Position numbers and translations under genes: made by a program. The notes under the pieces are model-generated. The model did no database searches and had not been told where the DNA came from. It worked only from the letters and a program-made list of their open reading frames with translations. DNA of 8,458 bases from Nanobdellota archaeon (GTDB lineage: Archaea > Nanobdellota > Nanobdellia > SCGC-AAA011-G17 > ARS1403): NCBI GenBank assembly GCA_002688395.1, contig NZCU01000040.1, forward strand, positions 1 to 8,458. Reading direction: 5' to 3'. This document shows, one piece after another, positions 1-4,696 of this stretch; the stretch's first letter is position 1; the number at the start of each line of letters is the position of its first letter.

Positions 1-3
1 AAT

Positions 4-44
4 TTGCCCTGATGGGTTTACATATTGCCCTAAATAATTACATA
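4..44 (+). repeat. Imperfect tandem duplication of the tRNA-Asp 5' exon region
   Basis: Two adjacent units of about 20 nt share the same ends: both start TTGCCCT (4-10 and 25-31) and both finish TTACATA (18-24 and 38-44), with a diverged middle. The downstream GCCCT (27-31) is the 5' exon of the tRNA-Asp gene. The upstream unit continues GCCCTGATGG, which resembles an uninterrupted tRNA-Asp 5' end. I infer a local duplication linked to the birth or rearrangement of the intron. The identity of the end blocks is seen directly; the history is inference. Confidence 0.6.
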
Positions 45-131
45 CTGTGATTATTGGCAAGGATAGTGTAGCCCGGTCTAGCACATAGCCCTGTCAAGGC
101 TATAACCCGTGTTCAAATCACGGTCAGGGCG
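27..131 (+). tRNA. tRNA-Asp (anticodon GUC) with an intron in the acceptor stem
   Basis: Joining exon 27-31 to exon 62-131 gives a 75-nt cloverleaf. The acceptor strand GCCCT|GA pairs over all 7 bp with 124-130 (TCAGGGC), with discriminator G131. The D-stem is 66-69/81-84 with GG in the loop. The anticodon stem 86-90/98-102 is perfect, and its loop 91-97 holds anticodon GTC (93-95), which reads Asp codons. The variable loop is 103-106. The T-stem is 107-111/119-123 with a TTCAAAT loop. CCA is not encoded. Without splicing, the seven bases before the D-arm (GCAAGGA) do not pair with the 3' acceptor strand, so the intron is needed for a functional tRNA. G73 and GUC agree with archaeal tRNA-Asp. 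The promoter would lie at or beyond the left edge of the window. Confidence 0.9.
32..61 (+). other. 30-nt tRNA-Asp intron with bulge-helix-bulge splice motif
   Basis: The intron lies between tRNA nucleotides 5 and 6, inside the acceptor stem. Its fold is a textbook BHB. The central 4-bp helix is 26-29 (TGCC) with 56-59 (GGCA). A 3-nt bulge CT|A (30-32) marks the 5' cut and a 3-nt bulge AG|G (60-62) the 3' cut. The inner helix is 33-42 with 46-55, ten pairs including one T-G, closed by a 3-nt loop. The outer helix is 23-25 with 63-65, continuing 20-22 with 67-69 past one bulged G. Cutting after the second base of each bulge restores a perfect acceptor strand. Splicing would need the archaeal tRNA-splicing endonuclease and the RtcB ligase. 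Non-canonical positions like this usually go with broad-specificity endonuclease forms; that part is inference. Confidence 0.85.
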
Positions 132-145
132 TTTTTTTATTTTTT
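132..145 (+). terminator. Oligo-T terminator after tRNA-Asp
   Basis: Thirteen T in fourteen bases (T7-A-T6) start directly after the discriminator base. Archaeal RNA polymerase terminates at oligo-T tracts on the non-template strand without needing a hairpin, so this fits the end of the tRNA-Asp transcript. The converging minus-strand ORF ends 10 bp further on. Confidence 0.65.
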
Positions 146-154
146 AGAAGAAGC

Positions 155-310
155 TTAATTTTTCTTAGGCTTTTTTTCCATTATTTCTTTAGTTAAATTT
201 TCTACATCTTCTACTTTTAAATTTGAGAAAGGAGATTTAATTTCAGTGTCATCTTTTTCTTTTGATTTCTTTAACATTAATTCAATAAACTCTTTTTCTT
301 TTTTTGTCAT
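155..310 (-). CDS. Small charged protein of 51 aa, function unknown
   Basis: The ATG at 310-308 opens 51 codons ending in TAA (157-155). The protein starts MTKKEKEFIELMLKKSKEKD and ends EIMEKKPKKN. It is rich in Lys and Glu, has no membrane segment and no cysteine, and its two hydrophobic-patterned stretches (about residues 7-14 and 31-44) could form short amphipathic helices. I recognise no family. Support for a real gene: it lies in an otherwise unexplained gap, a TATA-like element sits about 25 bp before the ATG, which fits a leaderless transcript, and codon choice matches the neighbours (TTA, AAA, GAA, AGT/TCA). Against: it is short and low in complexity. It converges on tRNA-Asp and diverges from the lipoprotein gene. 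Confidence 0.5.
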   Translation of the reverse strand: MTKKEKEFIELMLKKSKEKDDTEIKSPFSNLKVEDVENLTKEIMEKKPKKN

Positions 311-329
311 AGTTTTTGTATGTTTAAAT

Positions 330-339
330 AATTTTTAAA
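330..339 (-). promoter_or_regulatory. TATA-like box for the 51-aa ORF
   Basis: Read on the minus strand this is TTTAAAAATT, preceded by an A-rich AAAAAGC that could act as a BRE. Its centre is about 25 bp from the ATG at 310, so transcription would begin at or within a few bases of the start codon. The surroundings are AT-rich, so chance resemblance is possible. Confidence 0.4.
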
Positions 340-363
340 GCTTTTTATTCTCATAATCAAAAG

Positions 364-372
364 TTATATAAA
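364..372 (+). promoter_or_regulatory. TATA box for the lipoprotein gene
   Basis: TTATATAAA with a purine-rich ATCAAAAG just upstream (possible BRE). Its centre lies about 29 bp before the ATG at 397, which predicts a leaderless or nearly leaderless mRNA. Consistent with this, no clear Shine-Dalgarno sequence is seen directly before the start. Together with the minus-strand box this makes the gap 311-396 a divergent promoter region. Confidence 0.55.
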
Positions 373-396
373 GAAGAGAAAAAAATTAGTTTTATT

Positions 397-927
397 ATGA
401 AAAAAGTGATGATGTTATTTTTATTGGCAGCTGTAGTTTTTATAGTTGGTTGTGGAGATTCTAGTGGAGAAGTAATGGAAGATAAAGATATGGTGAAAGA
501 AGAAGTAATGGAAGAGAAGGAAGAAGTAATGGAAGATAAAGAAGGAGATGTGATGGAAGAAAAAGAAGTTTCTTTTGATCTTACTAAACCTAATGCTTTA
601 ATCAATAAAAATAAATATCTTACAGGTGGGAGAGATACTTTTGATACTGCGAAAGTATTTTTTACTCAAAATAGTGGAACTGGTTATGATATAGATGTTA
701 GTGCAAATGGTGCACAAATTGAAGTTGAAGTTATGGATGATTTTAATTGTTTAAAGAAAGATGACGAAGAAGAGTATGTAACTCTTGATGTTAGCCAAGG
801 AACTGATGTAAAAATTGTTAGTTCTCAAGTGGCTGAAGAAAAAAGAAATATATGTATTGCTATTAAGGCTATAGATGAAGGAGAAGTAACAGTACTTGTA
901 GTTGTTAATGAGGTTCTTCCTAATTAA
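397..927 (+). CDS. Predicted lipoprotein with VME(D/E)K repeats, function unknown
   Basis: A 176-aa secreted, lipid-anchored protein is predicted. Residues 1-18 are a type II signal peptide: KK, a hydrophobic core and lipobox I16-V17-G18-C19, so Cys19 would become the lipidated first residue on the outer face of the membrane. Residues 25-57 are a highly charged spacer with four copies of VME(D/E)K (26-30, 37-41, 44-48, 52-56), likely helical or extended. Residues 58-176 alternate in a beta-rich pattern and contain two cysteines (in FNCLK and RNICIA) that could form one disulfide; this part may be a beta-sandwich binding domain, but I recognise no family. It is monocistronic: a divergent ORF lies upstream and tRNA-Lys with its own promoter follows. 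The start is fixed by the signal peptide and by the TATA box about 29 bp upstream. Lipidation is confident; the role is unknown. Confidence 0.85.
   Translation: MKKVMMLFLLAAVVFIVGCGDSSGEVMEDKDMVKEEVMEEKEEVMEDKEGDVMEEKEVSFDLTKPNALINKNKYLTGGRDTFDTAKVFFTQNSGTGYDIDVSANGAQIEVEVMDDFNCLKKDDEEEYVTLDVSQGTDVKIVSSQVAEEKRNICIAIKAIDEGEVTVLVVVNEVLPN
469..542 (+). repeat. Short in-frame DNA repeats coding the VMEDK spacer
   Basis: GAAGTAATGGAAGATAAAGA occurs identically at 469-488 and 523-542, with a close copy (GAAGTAATGGAAGAGAA) at 502-518. The offsets are 33 and 21 nt, both multiples of three, so gain or loss of units keeps the frame. Because synonymous positions are identical, recent slippage or duplication is more likely than protein-level selection alone. 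It may be length-variable between strains. Confidence 0.7.
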
Positions 928-935
928 ACAAAACT

Positions 936-944
936 TATTTAAAT
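936..944 (+). promoter_or_regulatory. TATA box for tRNA-Lys
   Basis: TATTTAAAT with its centre about 29 bp before the first base of tRNA-Lys. The spacing places transcription start at or a few bases upstream of the mature 5' end. T5 runs at 949-953 and 962-966 lie between the box and the tRNA and could also terminate the lipoprotein transcript. Nothing else is seen in the 928-968 gap. Confidence 0.5.
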
Positions 945-968
945 TAACTTTTTCTATTTAATTTTTAT

Positions 969-1043
969 GGGCCCATAGCTCAGCTTGGTTAGAGCACTAG
1001 CCTTTTAAGCTAGGTGTCCGGGGTTCAAATCCCCGTGGGCCCG
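969..1043 (+). tRNA. tRNA-Lys (anticodon UUU), intronless
   Basis: A complete 75-nt cloverleaf. The acceptor GGGCCCA (969-975) pairs with TGGGCCC (1036-1042), discriminator G1043. The D-stem is 978-981/992-995. The anticodon stem 997-1001/1009-1013 is perfect, with loop CTTTTAA and anticodon TTT at 1004-1006. The T-stem is 1019-1023/1031-1035 with a TTCAAAT loop. CCA is not encoded. It reads AAA, and by wobble AAG, the dominant lysine codons of this AT-rich coding sequence. It ends 18 bp before the TATA box of the polymerase operon. A T5 run at 1085-1089 could end its transcript, so some read-through into the operon is possible. Confidence 0.95.
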
Positions 1044-1052
1044 CTTCTAAAA

Positions 1053-1069
1053 ACCGAAACATTTATAAG
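1053..1069 (+). promoter_or_regulatory. BRE/TATA promoter of the RNA polymerase operon
   Basis: The element reads ACCGAAACATTTATAAG: a purine-rich BRE (CGAAA) followed by TTTATAAG at 1062-1069, the closest match to the archaeal TATA consensus in the window. With the usual 25-bp spacing, transcription would begin near 1091, giving a leader of about 85 nt before the rpoH ATG. Unlike the other promoters here it does not predict a leaderless first gene. Confidence 0.65.
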
Positions 1070-1090
1070 CATGTGGAAAGCTCGTTTTTA

Positions 1091-1177
1091 GTGAATGCTC
1101 ATACAACTTATTACTTTCTACGAAGATAAATACTAGTAGATAGATGGCTTGATGTAAGGAGCTAGAGGGTTTACTTA
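1091..1177 (+). other. Predicted 5' leader of the rpoH operon with tiny ORFs
   Basis: The stretch between the predicted start of transcription and rpoH holds a GTG-initiated 12-codon frame (GTG 1091, stop TAA 1127-1129) and an ATG-initiated 13-codon frame (1095-1136) in another phase. Further on come a 2-codon ATG GCT TGA (1144-1152) and a start-stop ATG TAA (1152-1157). A weak 5-bp stem 1117-1121/1136-1140 is possible. AAGGAG lies at 1156-1161, 16 nt before the rpoH ATG, and AGAGGG at 1164-1169 is better spaced (8 nt) for ribosome binding. Whether any tiny ORF is translated cannot be judged from sequence. Confidence 0.35.
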
Positions 1178-1420
1178 ATGAAGAAGAAGCAGGATATCAA
1201 GGGACATGTTTTGTTATTGAAACACACAAAATTAAGTGAACAAGCTTCTCAGAATTTATTGAAAAAATATAATATTCTTAAAGAGCAGTTGCCTGTTATT
1301 TTTAATAAAGATACTGGGGTTGTTGATCTTGATGTTGAACCAGGAGATATAGTTGAGGTTACAAGAGAAAGTCCTACCATAGGCAATTCTAAATATTATA
1401 GGGTGGTTGTAAATGCGTGA
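1178..1420 (+). CDS. rpoH: DNA-directed RNA polymerase subunit H (Rpo5, RPB5 C-terminal domain type)
   Basis: An 80-aa subunit, the normal length for archaeal RpoH, which matches only the C-terminal assembly domain of eukaryotic RPB5. It binds the jaw region formed with A'' and supports open-complex formation. Family signatures are 'HVLLLKH' (about 10-16), 'LLKKYNILKEQLPVI' (27-41), and the near-invariant 'PGDIVEVTRESPTIG' (55-69) followed by 'YYRVVV' (73-78). The N-terminal 8 residues are lysine-rich, as is common. It is the first gene of the operon, with AGAGGG 8 nt before the ATG. Its stop overlaps the rpoB'' start by 8 nt (ATGCGTGA), suggesting translational coupling. Confidence 0.97.
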   Translation: MKKKQDIKGHVLLLKHTKLSEQASQNLLKKYNILKEQLPVIFNKDTGVVDLDVEPGDIVEVTRESPTIGNSKYYRVVVNA

Positions 1421-2900
1421 TTATAAAACTTTGATAGAGAATTACTTTGATAAGCACTCTTTTGTAGAGGCAAATATAAAATCTTTTGATAATTTTGTGG
1501 CTAAAGAATTACAATCTATTATTGATGACATGGGAGAGATAGTTCCTAGTGTTATTCCTCAAGAAGTTCAAGAATTTAAGATTAAGTTAGATAAAATATG
1601 GATAGAAAAACCGCAAATAATTGAAGCTGATGGAAGTAGGAGAGATGTTTATCCTGCTGAAGCTAGATTAAGAAAATTAACATATTCTGCACCTATTTAT
1701 TTAGAAGTTAGTGCACATATTGATGGTGTGCAAGTTGAAAGCTTTACTTCTGAAATTGGTAGAATGCCTTTGATGATTAAGAGTAAATATTGTCATTTAC
1801 ATAGCTTAAAAAGAGAAGATTTAATTGAAAGAGGAGAAGACCCTGAAGATCCTGGTGGTTATTTTATTTTGAATGGTAATGAAAGGATCTTAGTTATGGT
1901 GGAAGATTTAGCAAGTAATAGAATGTTTGTTGATAAAACTTCTATTGGGCCTAGCAAATATAAAGCTAGAATATTTTCTGAAGGTGGTGGATTGAGGATA
2001 CCACATTTAGTTGAGCAAATGAAAGATGGTGTTATTTATTTGAGTTTTACAAGATTTCAGAGAGTACCTATTGTTGCTATTATCAAAGCTTTAGGTTTGA
2101 TAAAGGATCAGGATATTACAAGTATTATATCTGATGATAAATCATATGATGATATTTTTGTTAATTTGTATAAATGTATTCATTTGAAAACTAAAGATGA
2201 TGCTATAGATTCTTTAGCTAAAGAAGCTGGGATTACTCAAACTAAAGAAATAAAGATTGAGAAAACTTTAGAACAATTAGATAGATATTTATTGCCTCAT
2301 TTAGGAATTACTAAAGAAGATAGAATCTCTAAAGCTTATAATTTATGTAAAATTGTTAAGAAATTTTTGATGGTTAGTAAAGATGGTTTGAGTATGAGTG
2401 ATAAGGACCATTATATGAATAAAAGAATTAAATTAAGTGGAGATTTATTAACAGATTTATTTAGGGTTAATTTTAGAGTATTAATTAATGATATGTTATA
2501 TAATTTCCAAAGATTAGTGAAGAGGGGAAAGTTCCATTCTATTAAAATTATTATAAGAGATAAGTTATTGAGTGGGAGAATTATGAGTGCTTTAGCAACT
2601 GGAAATTGGCCTGGTGGTAGAAGTGGAATAAGTCAAAATATTGATAGGACAAATTTCTTAGGAACTATGAGCCATTTAAAGAGAGTTATTTCCTTATTAA
2701 GTGCAAGTCAAGAAAATTTTGAGGCAAGAGCATTGCATTCAACTCATTGGGGTAGGTTATGTCCTATTGAAACCCCGGAAGGGACGCCGATTGGACTTAG
2801 AAAAAATTTATCTATGTTATGTGATGTTTCTCATGAAGAAGTAGATTCTAATAAAATTTTAAAACATTTAGAAAGTATGGGGATGAGTAAAAATGACTGA
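1413..2900 (+). CDS. rpoB2: RNA polymerase subunit B'' (Rpo2 N-terminal half)
   Basis: The 495-aa N-terminal half of the beta/RPB2-type subunit: protrusion, lobe and start of the fork and external regions. Motifs in order: 'DGSRRDVYPAEARLRKLTYS' (73-92), 'GRMPLMIKSKYCHL' (116-129), 'GGYFILNGNERILVMVEDL' (148-166, protrusion), 'NKRIKLSGDLLTDLF' (336-350), 'ALATGNWPGGRSGISQ' (393-408), and 'LHSTHWGRLCPIETPEGTPIGL' (441-462), the strongly conserved region next to the active centre. The length is typical for a split B''. It ends by running into rpoB', whose ATG at 2893 overlaps the TGA by 8 nt (ATGACTGA). The split falls at the same point as in methanogen B''/B' pairs, so it is a true gene split, not a frameshift. 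A small GC-rich codon cluster lies near 2770. Confidence 0.97.
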   Translation: MRDYKTLIENYFDKHSFVEANIKSFDNFVAKELQSIIDDMGEIVPSVIPQEVQEFKIKLDKIWIEKPQIIEADGSRRDVYPAEARLRKLTYSAPIYLEVSAHIDGVQVESFTSEIGRMPLMIKSKYCHLHSLKREDLIERGEDPEDPGGYFILNGNERILVMVEDLASNRMFVDKTSIGPSKYKARIFSEGGGLRIPHLVEQMKDGVIYLSFTRFQRVPIVAIIKALGLIKDQDITSIISDDKSYDDIFVNLYKCIHLKTKDDAIDSLAKEAGITQTKEIKIEKTLEQLDRYLLPHLGITKEDRISKAYNLCKIVKKFLMVSKDGLSMSDKDHYMNKRIKLSGDLLTDLFRVNFRVLINDMLYNFQRLVKRGKFHSIKIIIRDKLLSGRIMSALATGNWPGGRSGISQNIDRTNFLGTMSHLKRVISLLSASQENFEARALHSTHWGRLCPIETPEGTPIGLRKNLSMLCDVSHEEVDSNKILKHLESMGMSKND

Positions 2901-4695
2901 TATTTATTTAAATGAAAAATATGTTGGAAAAATAGATAATCCTAAAGATTTTGTTAGTCTTATAGTTAAAGATAGAAGAGAAGGTAAAGTTCCAAGTACT
3001 TTAAATGTATTTTATAATGAAGAATTTAATGAGGTTAGTATTGATACTTCAAAAGGAAGAGCTAGAAGACCTTTAATTGTTGTTAAAGATAGTAAAAGTT
3101 TGTTAACTAAAGAACATATTGATAAGATAAAAAAAGATGAAATTTCTTGGGATAATTTAATTAAAGATGGAGTTATAGAATATTTAGATGCTGCAGAAGA
3201 AGAAAATAGTTTTGTTTGTTTGGAAGAAGAGGATTTAACTAATGAACACACACACTTAGAAATTGCTCCTATTACAATTTTAGGGTTGACAACATCATTA
3301 GTACCTTATGCTAATTTTGATGCTGCTTCTAAATTAAATGGTGGAAGTAAAAATCAGAAACATGCGTTAGGAATGTATGTATCTAATTTCCTTTTAAGGA
3401 TGGATACAGATGTAAGTTTATTACATACACCACAGAAACCCATAGTTAAATCTTTTATGCATGACATTTCTAATTATGAAACTCATCCTTCTGGACAAAA
3501 TATTGTGATTGCTGAGATGTGTTATGATGGATATAACATGGAGGATGCTATTGTTATGAGTAAAGGTTCTATTGAAAGAGGAATGGCTAGGAGTACATAT
3601 TTTAGGCCTTATAATGCTGAAGAATTAAGATATTCTGGCGGTTTAATTGATGAAATTGGAATGCCTGATAAGGAAATAAAAGGTTATAGGGCTGAAGATG
3701 ATTATAAATATTTAGAGAATGATGGTATTATTTATCCCGGAGCTAGAGTAAAATCTGATGATGTTCTTATTGGGAAAACTAGTCCGCCTAGATTTTTAGG
3801 AGAGATGGAAGAATTTAGCTTTGCTGCAAATGTAAGAAGAGAAAGTTCTATTGTTGTTAAACAAGGAGAAGCTGGAGTTGTAGATATGGTTGTTGTTACT
3901 GAGAATGGAGAAGGAAATAAATTAGTACAAGTAAGATTAAGAGATGAGAGAGTTCCTGAGATTGGAGATAAGTTTACTTCAAGACATGGTCAAAAAGGTG
4001 TTATTGGGTTAACTACTAATCAATCTGACTTGCCATTTAGTGGTGGTGGAGTAACTCCTGATATATTACATAGTCCTCATTCAATTCCTTCAAGAATGAC
4101 TGTTAGTCACATGATTGAGATATTAGCTGGAAAAGCTGGAGCTTTAGGTGGAAGATTTATCGATGGTAGTACTTTTGATGCTGAACCTGAAAAAAGTTTG
4201 AGAGATACTTTATTTGAAAGTGGATTTAGAGATAATGGAATGGAAACAATGTATAATGGGATAACTGGAGAAAGATATAAAGTTAAAATTTATATTGGAA
4301 ATATGTATTATTTGAAATTAAAACATATGGTAGCTAACAAATTACATGCAAGGGCTTCTGGAAGGATACAATTACTAACAAGACAACCTATTGAGGGAAG
4401 AAGTAAAGGTGGAGGATTAAGATTAGGAGAGATGGAGAAGGATTGCTTTGTAGCTCATGGAGCTTCATTATTGTTAAAGGAAAGATTTGATTCAGATAAA
4501 ACTATTATTCATATATGTGAAGAATGTGGAATGTTGGCTATTAATGATTTATTTAGAAATAGAAAATATTGTACAAGATGTGGAGATAATGTTACAATAA
4601 CACCAATTGAATTAAGTTACGCATTTAAATTATTGTTGGATGAGTTGAAATCATTAGCAATACATCCTAAGTTGATGTTAAAAAGTAAATACTAA
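2893..4695 (+). CDS. rpoB1: RNA polymerase subunit B' (Rpo2 C-terminal half)
   Basis: The 600-aa C-terminal half of the beta/RPB2-type subunit, with external domain, hybrid-binding domain, wall, anchor and clamp parts. Seen: 'EYLDAAEEEN' (97-105), 'GQNIVIAEMCYDGYNMEDAI' (201-220, with the E217-D218 pair near the second metal site), 'DVLIGKTSPPRFL' (290-302), 'GDKFTSRHGQKGVIG' (358-372, with K360 and K368 matching RPB2 K979/K987), 'PHSIPSRMT' (395-403, R401 = RPB2 R1020), 'LTRQPIEGRSKGGGLRLGEME' (495-515). The clamp zinc site is C542-x2-C545 with C560-x2-C563. Odd: the usual HNQSPRN-type segment is 'NFDAASKLNGG' (141-151), with Lys147 where an NTP-contacting Arg is expected. The next gene starts 1 nt after the stop. 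Confidence 0.97.
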   Translation: MTDIYLNEKYVGKIDNPKDFVSLIVKDRREGKVPSTLNVFYNEEFNEVSIDTSKGRARRPLIVVKDSKSLLTKEHIDKIKKDEISWDNLIKDGVIEYLDAAEEENSFVCLEEEDLTNEHTHLEIAPITILGLTTSLVPYANFDAASKLNGGSKNQKHALGMYVSNFLLRMDTDVSLLHTPQKPIVKSFMHDISNYETHPSGQNIVIAEMCYDGYNMEDAIVMSKGSIERGMARSTYFRPYNAEELRYSGGLIDEIGMPDKEIKGYRAEDDYKYLENDGIIYPGARVKSDDVLIGKTSPPRFLGEMEEFSFAANVRRESSIVVKQGEAGVVDMVVVTENGEGNKLVQVRLRDERVPEIGDKFTSRHGQKGVIGLTTNQSDLPFSGGGVTPDILHSPHSIPSRMTVSHMIEILAGKAGALGGRFIDGSTFDAEPEKSLRDTLFESGFRDNGMETMYNGITGERYKVKIYIGNMYYLKLKHMVANKLHARASGRIQLLTRQPIEGRSKGGGLRLGEMEKDCFVAHGASLLLKERFDSDKTIIHICEECGMLAINDLFRNRKYCTRCGDNVTITPIELSYAFKLLLDELKSLAIHPKLMLKSKY

Positions 4696-4696
4696 A

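Noticed and set aside
6..12. GCCCTGA as the true 5' end of tRNA-Asp, with a larger intron (11-61 or 13-63)
   Set aside because: It pairs perfectly with the 3' acceptor strand, but the splice sites then lack the flanking inner and outer helices of a BHB. The copy at 27-31 has the complete motif.
469..542. CRISPR-like array
   Set aside because: The repeats are in-frame, of irregular spacing (33 and 21 nt) and inside a lipoprotein gene; there are no distinct spacers.
357..605. Minus-strand ORF of 82 aa opposite the lipoprotein start
   Set aside because: It is a serine-rich antisense image of the acidic repeat region; the plus-strand frame has a clear lipoprotein signal peptide.
2886..2905. Frameshift splitting a single rpoB gene
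   Set aside because: The B''/B' break has an in-frame ATG overlapping the stop by 8 nt, the same arrangement as rpoH/rpoB'', and lies where many archaea have separate genes.
3012..3251. Minus-strand ORF within rpoB'
   Set aside because: It is antisense to conserved polymerase sequence, with no homology features of its own.
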